Assembly (NCBI GenBank): GCA_934359535.1
Contig: CAKRLN010000139.1
Coordinates: 1 to 6,015 of the forward strand
Length of the DNA stretch: 6,015 bases
Direction: 5' to 3'
Source of the DNA: an uncultured Lachnospiraceae bacterium
Lineage (GTDB): Bacteria > Bacillota > Clostridia > Lachnospirales > Lachnospiraceae
Below, piece by piece: positions 1-6,015 of the stretch. The position numbers and the translations under genes are program-made. The notes below the pieces were generated by a model. The model worked only from the letters and a program-made list of their open reading frames with translations. It was not told where the DNA came from and made no database searches. Numbering within the stretch: position 1 is the first letter of the stretch; every line of letters starts with the position of its first letter.

Positions 1-65
1 TGTCAGAAGGAATTATTACAATAACACTGATGTATGAAAGAGTAAATATCTACTGTGCAGGACTG

Positions 66-95
66 AATTCCACCGCCTTATGAGGCAGTGGAATT
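66..95 (+). terminator. Terminator-like hairpin, probably for a gene left of the window
   Basis: AATTCCAC (66-73) pairs with GTGGAATT (88-95). After one C/A mismatch the stem continues with GCCT/AGGC around a TATG loop, giving about 12 paired bases. The downstream + strand is T-rich but interrupted (TTTAAAATTTCATTTTAGG), so the U tract is imperfect. The opposite strand has no T run after the hairpin, so if it terminates anything it does so for rightward transcription arriving from outside the window. No upstream gene can be identified from the few bases present. The stem is seen directly; the terminator role is inferred. Confidence 0.5.
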
Positions 96-161
96 TAAAA
101 TTTCATTTTAGGTTATTTTTACAAGAAATAAAAAAATGTGTTAATCTGTGTTATTACAAGG

Positions 162-167
162 TATAAT
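162..167 (+). promoter_or_regulatory. Candidate -10 box (TATAAT) of a distal promoter
   Basis: A perfect TATAAT is seen at 162-167. The matching -35 region is poor: TTAATC at 141-146, 15 nt upstream, matches TTGACA at only three positions. If active, it would give a leader of about 210 nt that includes all the dyads listed downstream. In DNA this AT-rich a TATAAT can arise by chance. Confidence 0.3.
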
Positions 168-196
168 AGGAATAAATAACTCCATTTTTGAACCTC

Positions 197-260
197 AACA
201 TAATCATGTTTTTAAATACTTTTTTATTTGTATTTTTGATAAACCACAACATATGATGTT
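197..260. repeat. Two similar AACAT/ATGTT dyads
   Basis: AACAT-AATC-ATGTT (197-210) and AACAT-ATG-ATGTT (248-260) are two inverted repeats with the same arms. Both have a C before the left arm and TT after the right arm. Their centres lie about 50 bp apart, close to five helical turns. The repeated arms suggest a pair of operator sites for a dimeric regulator, but short AT-rich dyads are common in such DNA and no known operator is recognised. Confidence 0.35.
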
Positions 261-266
261 TTCCAC

Positions 267-284
267 ACAATTCCAAAGAATTGT
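267..284. repeat. Perfect 7-bp inverted repeat with 4-nt spacer
   Basis: ACAATTC (267-273) and GAATTGT (278-284) flank CAAA. A third copy of the arm, ACAATTC, lies at 299-305, exactly 32 bp after the first. The hairpin is followed by CTTATTTTTAAA, so a weak terminator or attenuator is an alternative reading to an operator. The stem is AT-rich and would be weak as RNA. Confidence 0.4.
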
Positions 285-313
285 CTTATTTTTAAATAAC
301 AATTCTCATGGTT

Positions 314-343
314 TTCATAAGAAAAGATTTAGGTTGGCATAAA
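314..343 (+). promoter_or_regulatory. Candidate proximal promoter for the C-S lyase gene
   Basis: A -35-like TTCATA (314-319) is followed after 18 nt by CATAAA (338-343), which is preceded by TG at 335-336 in the extended -10 position. Start of transcription would fall near 350, leaving a short leader that just covers the ribosome binding site at 367-373. The -35 half overlaps a TTTTC-ATAA-GAAAA dyad. Each hexamer matches consensus at four of six positions, so this is a moderate candidate only. Confidence 0.3.
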
Positions 344-366
344 ATCCCACCTGGATTTAACACATT

Positions 367-373
367 GGAAGGA
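367..373 (+). promoter_or_regulatory. Ribosome binding site deciding the C-S lyase start
   Basis: GGAAGGA at 367-373 is a good Shine-Dalgarno sequence. It lies only 1 nt before the first in-frame ATG (375), which is too close to be used efficiently, and 10 nt before the second ATG (384). The spacing therefore favours the start at 384. Confidence 0.7.
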
Positions 374-383
374 TATGAATTTT

Positions 384-1595
384 ATGAAATACGACTTTAC
401 AACAATCCTTGACCGAAAAGGAAAAGATGCGATCGCACTGGATGCGCTCGGTGCTCCGGGCGGCTTTGCGCCAGGTGCTCCAAAGAATGGATTTGATGCA
501 ATCCCGATGTGGGTTGCAGACATGAACTTCCCGGTTGTTCCAACCATTCAGGAAGCAATTATTGAACGGACGAGGCATCCGGCTTTTGGATATTTCTCTC
601 CGAGAAAAGAATATTTTGATGAGATCATAAAATGGCAGGAGACAAGAAATGGCATTACCGGTCTTACGAAAAAGCATATCGGCTATGAAAACGGTGTGCT
701 CGGCGGATTAATCAGTGCAATGAATGTCTTCTGTTCGAAGGGTGACAAGGTTCTTGTGCATTCCCCAACCTATATCGGTTTTACCGAGTGCATGAAAAAC
801 AATGGCTATGAGCTTGTACACAGTCCGTTAAAGCTTGATGAAAACGGCATCTGGCGCATGGATTATAACGATATGGAAGAAAAGCTGGCAAAAGAAAAAA
901 TCCATGCTGCAATCTTCTGTTCCCCGCACAATCCATGTGGACGCGTCTGGGAGCGGGCTGAGATTGAAAAAGCAATGGATCTTTTCCGCAAATATGATGT
1001 GTTTGTTGTCTCTGATGAGATCTGGTCAGACCTGATCTTAACGGGCTATTCCCACACTCCGACACAGTCTGTTTCCGAAGATGCCAAAATGCGTACCGTG
1101 GCACTCTATGCTCCGTCAAAGACCTTTAACCTTGCCGGTCTGATCGGAAGCTACCACATTGTATACAATTCCTGGATTCGCGAGCGCATGGAAAAGGAAG
1201 CTTCCCTCTGCCATTACAACGAAATGAACGTACTTTCCATGTATGCGCTGCTTGGTGCTTACAAACCGGAAGGTTATGAATGGGTTGATGAGCTGCGTCA
1301 GGTTCTGACGGAAAATGTACGCTTTGCCTGTGATTACATCGAGACACATTTTGCAGGTGTTACCTGTGCCAGACCGCAGGGCACTTACATGCTCTTTGCC
1401 GACTGCACCGACTGGTGTAAAACACATGGAAAAACAATTGATGAACTGGAACGCGCACTCTGGGATGTTGGTGTTGCCGTACAGGACGGCAGGATGTTCC
1501 ACGGCCCATGTCATATCCGTATGAATCTTGCACTGCCAAAATCAAGGGTAGAGGAAGCCTTCCGCCGGATGGATGAATATGTATTCAATTCCTAA
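384..1595 (+). CDS. patB: MalY/PatB-family PLP-dependent C-S lyase (cystathionine beta-lyase-like aminotransferase)
   Basis: This is a cytosolic fold-type I PLP enzyme. Family members cleave the C-S bond of L-cystathionine or cysteine conjugates, giving a thiol (homocysteine from cystathionine), pyruvate and ammonia. Numbering from the ATG at 384 gives 403 residues, slightly longer than E. coli MalY and B. subtilis PatB. Visible landmarks are MKYDF at the N terminus, PMWVADMNF (41-49), FGYF (68-71), HSPTY with Tyr130 placed to stack on PLP, CSPHNPCGR (179-187) with Asn183, VVSDEIWSDL with Asp211 for the pyridine nitrogen, APSKTFNLAGL with the Schiff-base Lys246, and HIRMNLALP with Arg379 for the substrate carboxylate. 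The start at 384 is preferred over 375 because of the ribosome binding site spacing. A Gly/Ala/Pro-rich insert at residues 22-37 precedes PMWVADM and explains the extra length. The gene appears to be transcribed alone. Its last 11 bases overlap the end of convergent jetD. The family assignment is firm; the exact substrate and the symbol are family-level inferences, and a true aminotransferase is less likely. Confidence 0.9.
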   Translation: MKYDFTTILDRKGKDAIALDALGAPGGFAPGAPKNGFDAIPMWVADMNFPVVPTIQEAIIERTRHPAFGYFSPRKEYFDEIIKWQETRNGITGLTKKHIGYENGVLGGLISAMNVFCSKGDKVLVHSPTYIGFTECMKNNGYELVHSPLKLDENGIWRMDYNDMEEKLAKEKIHAAIFCSPHNPCGRVWERAEIEKAMDLFRKYDVFVVSDEIWSDLILTGYSHTPTQSVSEDAKMRTVALYAPSKTFNLAGLIGSYHIVYNSWIRERMEKEASLCHYNEMNVLSMYALLGAYKPEGYEWVDELRQVLTENVRFACDYIETHFAGVTCARPQGTYMLFADCTDWCKTHGKTIDELERALWDVGVAVQDGRMFHGPCHIRMNLALPKSRVEEAFRRMDEYVFNS

Positions 1596-2808
1596 TACAC
1601 TCCTGTTCGAGCTTGATTCCTTTATCAAGCATATATTCTGCCAGCTTTTTCTCTTCTTCTGAAAACCTGGTATCACAAAGCTTTTTCAACCGCTTACGGT
1701 CATTTTCTGTAAGCGGCTTTGCATAGCTTTCATATGCTTTCAGAGTTTCAAGATCCATCTGGTAAGTCTGAAACGGTATTCCCGTCTTTTCACACAAATG
1801 GTAATAAATCTGAAAGCCTCCTGCATCCATATCGCCAAAATGATAGTATTTGGCGTGTGGAAGCTTTTGATAAATATCCATAAGAAGCTGTCTTCTTGTG
1901 CTGTTGTGATACCCTCCAAGATAAATGATCAGACTGTTTTCCCGGAAAAACCGGTGAAAGGACGTCAGATTTTCAACCGTATAAATCTGTTTTACAGAAG
2001 CATCCGGAATAAGAACAACCTGCTGCTTTTCCGAATGTCCAATTGCAAAACCAAGCCCATCCGGGAATGCTCCGGCATTTACCGTTTCTCCTGTGCTGGT
2101 AAGAAGGCTTGCATTTCCTTTCACATACACATAGCCCGGTGCTTTATAGATCAGATACTCGGATAAAATTTCTTCATTTTCATATTCCCTGAATTCCTCA
2201 CAATGCTCTCTTATCACCCTGCATATTTTGGGAATCAGATTCTCAAACTGCTTGCTGTCATGAAAATGTGCAATCGAAAATTCCCGGATATATATATCCT
2301 CTTTATTATTTTCAACAAAGTTCAATGCCAAAACAAACTTGGCAATCTGCCCGGCATCCATAATATCCAGATATTCCTTTACTGACCTGCCTTCGGCAAT
2401 GCGGCTTATCATCTCTGCAAGAAAAGCCTGTGTAATGTGGCCCGTCAGCTGTTTTTGCATTTTCAAAAGCTGCTCAAGCGCCTTCTCCTGCGCAGATGTC
2501 TTCGGAACTCTGCCAAGCCTTACATATACTTCTGGAACCGCCTTTTCACAGAGCATAACTTTCTCAATAATGTGCCCAGTCTTATGATTTTTCCACTGGA
2601 TCTGGATCAGCCCTTCTCGCTCCAGCTGCTGCATCGCAGCATTGATATCATCGGCTGCATAAGAGCTCTCATCAAAATAAGCCGGCAGTGTATCCGTTCG
2701 AAAAGAAAATGTAATATGAATTGCTTTTTTATTTTCCCCACGCGACAGCTTACTGTTTTCATAACGGTCTAACAGTCTGTTTAAAATCTTTTTCTCAATT
2801 TGCAGCAT
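1585..2808 (-). CDS. jetD: Wadjet system nuclease subunit JetD (Toprim/DUF2220 family)
   Basis: JetD is the endonuclease subunit of the Wadjet plasmid-defence complex. In studied systems it cuts small circular DNA after the JetABC SMC motor has reeled it in. The protein is complete at 407 residues, within the usual size for the family. The C-terminal half is a Toprim domain related to topoisomerase VI/Spo11: TVENLTSF carries the conserved Glu279, YHFGDMDAGGF carries the metal-binding pair Asp326 and Asp328, and LEQE (400-403) near the C terminus is the acidic tail motif seen in these proteins. The N-terminal half (about 1-95) looks like a DNA-binding arm plus winged helix: DINAAMQQLEREGLIQIQW has the look of a wHTH recognition region. 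This half does not obviously read like the classic DUF3322 form. The ATG at 2808 lies inside the end of jetC, with AGAGGA 8 nt upstream, so translation is probably coupled. All visible catalytic residues are intact, so it is probably active. The family call is secure; the Wadjet subtype is not. Confidence 0.9.
   Translation of the reverse strand: MLQIEKKILNRLLDRYENSKLSRGENKKAIHITFSFRTDTLPAYFDESSYAADDINAAMQQLEREGLIQIQWKNHKTGHIIEKVMLCEKAVPEVYVRLGRVPKTSAQEKALEQLLKMQKQLTGHITQAFLAEMISRIAEGRSVKEYLDIMDAGQIAKFVLALNFVENNKEDIYIREFSIAHFHDSKQFENLIPKICRVIREHCEEFREYENEEILSEYLIYKAPGYVYVKGNASLLTSTGETVNAGAFPDGLGFAIGHSEKQQVVLIPDASVKQIYTVENLTSFHRFFRENSLIIYLGGYHNSTRRQLLMDIYQKLPHAKYYHFGDMDAGGFQIYYHLCEKTGIPFQTYQMDLETLKAYESYAKPLTENDRKRLKKLCDTRFSEEEKKLAEYMLDKGIKLEQECIRN
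1690..1716. repeat. 8-bp inverted repeat inside the jetD 3' region
   Basis: CCGCTTAC (1690-1697) pairs perfectly with GTAAGCGG (1709-1716) around an 11-nt loop, within codons for the LTENDRKRL region of JetD. On the + strand it is followed by CTTTGCATAGCTTTC, a weak T-rich tail, about 95 bp after the C-S lyase stop codon. It could therefore act as a terminator for the lyase transcript placed inside the opposing gene. About one such repeat is expected by chance in 6 kb, so the functional reading is weak. Confidence 0.25.
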
Positions 2809-5800
2809 AACGGTATTCCTCTACATAGCTTGCTTTATCGTCCGTCATCACAAGCAGCGTCTCCTGCATTTTCGGTCCAATATACTGAATCTTATCCGGA
2901 GGTGCCGCAATAACGATCTGAAGGTCAAGACGATTGAAAAATTCAAGCACAGCCCCAATTCTTTCATCATCCATATTGTTAAAGGCTTCATCAAACAGGA
3001 CAAGCCCGATCGACTCTCCACCAAGGCTGTTCCCATAAAGCTGCGTAAACGATGCTGCCACCGTCACGTAAAATGGTGTCTGTGTCTCTCCTCCGCTCTT
3101 TTCCTCACACACCTTGGAATACAGGGAATAGCTTCCATCCTCATGCGTGATCTTAATATCATAGTCCATATAAGTGCGGTAATCTGTAAATTCATCCAGC
3201 GTCTTTGCTCCATTATCCTGATCGAGTGCAAGCTTTTCAAAAAGCTCATCTATGACCTCTTTATGATTCTCATGGAAAATACCGCTGAAAATTGATTCTC
3301 CCTGAATCACATTAAAATCATCCATGATCATGTCATAGTATTTTCCATATTTCTTACTGGACAAATATAAAAATTCATAACGTTCATTGCTGAAGGTAAT
3401 ACCACGCAATGCATGATTCAGTTCTTTAAATTCCGCCTGTGCCTGTTTCATATTCTCCTGCAGCTTTGATAAGAACTGTTCCCGGAATTCTTCCTCTGCC
3501 GACATTCTTGCCTTCATGACCTTTTCCTCATAGCTTAAAAGCTCTGAGCTCACAAGCCGCTCCTGCACTGCAGCATATTCCGGATATGCCTCAACGGTTG
3601 CTGGCGCACCGAAATCAAAATCCATCTTAAACTGCAGCATCGCCTGGCTCATTCTTTTTTTCGCATTGTCCATATTCGTGAGATTTGCCTTTTTTCTTCG
3701 GTCAAAATTCTGCTGGAATTGCCCCAGTGTCTTATCTGCCGTCTGCTTCTCATATTCCTTCTTCCATAAAATGCCGCTGTCCCCAGCTGCCTCTTCAAGC
3801 TCTGCTGCCACCTGTTTGCTGCTTTTGCAATCCGATTCACTTACTGCAAGCGCGCTTTTACTGCTTTCGATCTGATTCTCACAGGCTCCGATTTTCTTAT
3901 CCTCTGTAGAAATCCTGCTCTTTAATTCTTCACATTCCTTACGAAGCTCTTCCGCACGGATCTGCTTTTCGATCATAGTGGAATTCGCTTCTAACTGCCT
4001 GATCTCTTTGGTACATTTCTCGATCTCCAGTTCATTGCGTCTTAAATCGGTTAAAACCTCAAGCCTATACTTCACATCAATATCTTCTCTGTTATCAAGC
4101 CATCCAAGTGCCGTATCAATATTCTTTTTCTTCAGCTTTTTCTGCTTCTCGATTTCCTGCTGTTCCTCTTTTTGTGTAAGGGCCTGTTCATACTGGACCT
4201 TTAACGCATTTTGTCCGATAAACGGAGTTTGGTAAATATCCGGCCGGATTGCAGAGGCCACATGATTCTGATACCGCATGCATTTTGAAGTGATTGACAC
4301 TGGATACTGTTTCAGTTCCTCGACGCGCTTACACCGATGTACCTTTCCAAGCACCATATTAATATAACGTTTTGCTGATCTGTTTTTGGAATCCACCACT
4401 TCCGCCAGGCTGCCCTCCGGTGCTGCATCGTAAGCATCCAGCCTTCCGGTATTGATCAGTCCGACTCCATATGCCTTTTTCTCACGCCGCAGCCTGTCGT
4501 AAGTGCCCAGCGCAAGATCAAAGTCCTCCGGCTCAACAAGCAGGTAAAAACGCTGTGTATTCAGATATCCCTCTACCGCGTCTCTCCATGTCTCATCTGT
4601 AATTTCCAGAAGCTCACATAATACCCTTGGCTTTCCTGTGCGGCCGATTCTTAAGAAATCCTGCTCAATCCGGTCACGCAGCAGCTCAACTGAATCCGGA
4701 TAAGAAAAACGGTGCGCCTTCAGATTTCCGATGTGCTGTTCCAGTTCCTTTAATTTCTGTGCAAGCTCCTGCAAATCTGTCTGCAATTGCAGCTGTGCAA
4801 GCTGTAACTTCCTTGTCATCTCATTCTTATATTCGATCACGCGGTCTACAAGCTCTTTTGCTTCCGGAACATCCTTAAGATTCTTCAAATCGCGAAGCAT
4901 GTCCAGATACTGCGGAATACATACATCAATATCTGTAATTTCCAACAGATGGTTTGTCTTTGTCAAAGCTTTTTTCCCATGCTCCAAAAGCTCTTTCCTA
5001 TCCTCTAAATTTCTGCTCCGTCTTCCTTCCAGCTCCCCAAGATACTGTCTCTGCTTCTCAAGTGTCTGATACTCTGCATTTCCATTCAGCTCTGTAAGAA
5101 GAGATGTTCTTATATTTTCTTTATTGGAAAGCTCCTTTTTCAGACTCTCACATTCCGCATTCAATTCCTTCAGATTATAATTACCACGGCTTATCTGTTC
5201 GTTTAACTGTCCGATCTTCTCCCGGATCAGATCAAGCCTGGACTGTGCAAGAAAATATTCATACATCCGGTCTGCCTGCATGCAGTCTGTGACAGCTTTA
5301 TGCTCAGTTTCTATTTCTTCCAGCCTGCTGATACGCTTTTTCACACCCTCTAAGGTCTTTTCAAGCTCCTGATAAGTATGTACATTCTCACGTAAGCTGT
5401 CGATATTTACTTCTTTTTCGTCCAATACATAAGAATAAACAAAATCTTTAATATCATCGATCGGTTTAAATGCCAGCGCTTTTGGAATCAGCTGAAAGAA
5501 TTTGTCCTCAAGACGTCCAAAACGCGTTGTAATCATCTTCTTTCCCTCTGCATTGGTTTTCGCCCAGAACTTTGTCTTGTTAAAGGTACGAAATTCCACA
5601 ATCGTTCTCGGACGGTTGCCAATCTTAAACATCTCATCCTCTAGCCTGGCATTGTCGATCACATAACGGACAACGGTCTCCTGTCCTTCGGTTGCAGAGT
5701 CAATTACCGCTCCAAGGATAAAATAGCTTTTCTTTTTCTCCTCGTAAAATTCGAGCGCAATGTGGGCGCTGATCTCACCGGTTCTCTCATACGGATGATT

Positions 5801-6015
5801 TTCCCGCCCTGTTTTGCAGCGGATATAACCGGTCAGCTTACGTTTTCCATTTTCATGTGCCGCTTTGTTAAAATGATTGGTGGAACAGGTTATCACAAAC
5901 TGGATGGCATCAAGAAGTGTTGATTTTCCAGCACCATTTTCACCGGAAATGAGCATGGAATCTCCGAAATCAATCGTCTCATCCCAAAAACGATGCCAGT
6001 TAATCAGCTTCACTC
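2795..6015 (-). CDS. jetC: Wadjet system SMC-like ATPase JetC (MukB/MksB-like), 5' end at or beyond the window edge
   Basis: JetC is the ATP-driven motor of the Wadjet complex. It dimerises, binds JetA (kleisin) and JetB (KITE), and extrudes DNA loops to sense small circular plasmids. Numbering from the GTG at 6013 gives 1072 residues with full SMC architecture. The Walker A motif is GENGAGKST (24-32; bases 5944-5918), followed by LLDAIQF with the Q-loop. A long charged coiled coil runs from about 210 to 435. A globular hinge of about 440-600 includes WRDAVEGYL and YGVGLINTGRL. The returning coiled coil spans about 605-870. The ABC signature-like SGGETQTPF is at 973-981 (bases 3097-3071). Walker B is LVLFDE (1004-1009) with catalytic Glu1009, followed by the D-loop region FNNMDDERI. 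No break or lost motif is seen, so the ATPase should be active. Relatives usually have several residues before the KLINWH-like strand, and the GTG sits 2 bases from the window edge with no ribosome binding site visible, so the true start is probably just outside. The gene overlaps jetD by 14 nt; jetA and jetB are expected upstream, outside the window. RecN- or SbcC-type repair ATPases are alternatives, but the JetD partner makes them unlikely. Confidence 0.92.
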   Translation of the reverse strand, partial: VKLINWHRFWDETIDFGDSMLISGENGAGKSTLLDAIQFVITCSTNHFNKAAHENGKRKLTGYIRCKTGRENHPYERTGEISAHIALEFYEEKKKSYFILGAVIDSATEGQETVVRYVIDNARLEDEMFKIGNRPRTIVEFRTFNKTKFWAKTNAEGKKMITTRFGRLEDKFFQLIPKALAFKPIDDIKDFVYSYVLDEKEVNIDSLRENVHTYQELEKTLEGVKKRISRLEEIETEHKAVTDCMQADRMYEYFLAQSRLDLIREKIGQLNEQISRGNYNLKELNAECESLKKELSNKENIRTSLLTELNGNAEYQTLEKQRQYLGELEGRRSRNLEDRKELLEHGKKALTKTNHLLEITDIDVCIPQYLDMLRDLKNLKDVPEAKELVDRVIEYKNEMTRKLQLAQLQLQTDLQELAQKLKELEQHIGNLKAHRFSYPDSVELLRDRIEQDFLRIGRTGKPRVLCELLEITDETWRDAVEGYLNTQRFYLLVEPEDFDLALGTYDRLRREKKAYGVGLINTGRLDAYDAAPEGSLAEVVDSKNRSAKRYINMVLGKVHRCKRVEELKQYPVSITSKCMRYQNHVASAIRPDIYQTPFIGQNALKVQYEQALTQKEEQQEIEKQKKLKKKNIDTALGWLDNREDIDVKYRLEVLTDLRRNELEIEKCTKEIRQLEANSTMIEKQIRAEELRKECEELKSRISTEDKKIGACENQIESSKSALAVSESDCKSSKQVAAELEEAAGDSGILWKKEYEKQTADKTLGQFQQNFDRRKKANLTNMDNAKKRMSQAMLQFKMDFDFGAPATVEAYPEYAAVQERLVSSELLSYEEKVMKARMSAEEEFREQFLSKLQENMKQAQAEFKELNHALRGITFSNERYEFLYLSSKKYGKYYDMIMDDFNVIQGESIFSGIFHENHKEVIDELFEKLALDQDNGAKTLDEFTDYRTYMDYDIKITHEDGSYSLYSKVCEEKSGGETQTPFYVTVAASFTQLYGNSLGGESIGLVLFDEAFNNMDDERIGAVLEFFNRLDLQIVIAAPPDKIQYIGPKMQETLLVMTDDKASYVEEYRYAAN
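2817..2822 (-). promoter_or_regulatory. Ribosome binding site of jetD inside the jetC 3' end
   Basis: On the minus strand AGAGGA lies 8 nt before the jetD ATG (2808-2806), within the last codons of jetC. It supports the start chosen for jetD and translational coupling of the two subunits. Confidence 0.7.

Larger units (their letters stand above)
97..374. other. AT-rich gene-free leader upstream of the C-S lyase gene
   Basis: This stretch of about 280 bases is markedly richer in A and T than the coding regions. I see no convincing gene in it. A GTG-initiated 64-codon frame at 148-342 lacks a ribosome binding site and encodes an AT-driven, Phe/Asn/Ile-rich peptide with no family resemblance. 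The stretch contains a perfect TATAAT (162-167), two AACAT/ATGTT dyads (197-210 and 248-260), one ACAATTC/GAATTGT dyad (267-284) with a further ACAATTC half site at 299-305, and a TTTTC/GAAAA dyad (312-325). It most likely carries the promoter(s) and regulatory sites of the downstream enzyme gene, but no known regulator motif was recognised. Confidence 0.6.

Noticed and set aside
3..83. Possible tail of an upstream gene (open frame to the TGA at 81-83, or a frame ending at TAA 22-24)
   Set aside because: Two different frames are equally plausible over so few codons, one stop lies inside the hairpin, and no recognisable protein end is visible.
148..342. A 64-codon + strand frame in the AT-rich leader
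   Set aside because: It begins with GTG, has no ribosome binding site, and its Phe/Ile/Asn-rich composition reflects AT-rich non-coding DNA. It shows no domain or family resemblance.
781..1119. 112-codon frame antisense to the C-S lyase
   Set aside because: It lies wholly within a well-supported gene, and its Cys/His/Arg-rich sequence resembles no protein family.
384..1595. The C-S lyase as an added component of the defence system
   Set aside because: It is convergent with the jet genes, has its own leader and ribosome binding site, and belongs to a common metabolic family. Adjacency alone does not support a defence role.
1798..2772. Several + strand frames of 60-122 codons opposite jetD
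   Set aside because: They are shadows of jetD on the opposite strand, with no ribosome binding sites and no recognisable domains.
3666..5292. Ser/Phe/Cys-rich + strand frames opposite jetC
   Set aside because: Their composition is the reverse-complement image of a Glu/Lys-rich coiled coil, a usual artefact.
1..6015. CRISPR array, tRNA or rRNA gene, insertion sequence or attachment site
   Set aside because: No regularly spaced repeats, cloverleaf or rRNA-like sequence, transposase or paired terminal repeats could be seen.

Overview
The window looks like a Firmicutes (class Clostridia) chromosome, most plausibly a gut Lachnospiraceae-type bacterium. This is inferred from moderate-GC genes set beside very AT-rich intergenic DNA, GGAGG-type ribosome binding sites, and the sequence style of the MalY/PatB-type enzyme. 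There is no rRNA or other marker gene to fix the genus.

Layout: positions 1-374 hold no gene I can support. This stretch has a terminator-like hairpin near its left end, a candidate promoter with a perfect TATAAT, and several short AT-rich dyads just upstream of the first gene. Positions 384-1595 (+) encode a complete PLP-dependent C-S lyase/aminotransferase of the MalY/PatB family, a metabolic gene. The rest (1585-6015, minus strand) is the distal half of a Wadjet (JetABCD) plasmid-defence operon. jetC encodes the SMC/MukB-like ATPase, whose 5' end is cut by or lies at the right edge. jetD encodes the Toprim-family endonuclease subunit. jetC and jetD overlap by 14 nt, and jetD has a good ribosome binding site inside the end of jetC.

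How the parts work together: in characterised Wadjet systems, JetC with the kleisin JetA and the KITE-type JetB forms an SMC loop-extruding complex that recognises small circular DNA, and JetD cuts that DNA. jetA and jetB are expected just beyond the right edge (upstream on the minus strand). The defence operon ends tail-to-tail against the lyase gene, with an 11-bp overlap of the two coding regions and no room for a terminator between them. The lyase is probably only a neighbour and not a defence component.

The system present is a known one (Wadjet). The less ordinary points are the convergent overlap at the operon's end, a JetD N-terminal half that does not obviously match the classic type I form, a small Gly/Ala/Pro-rich insert in the lyase, and the cluster of dyads upstream of the lyase.
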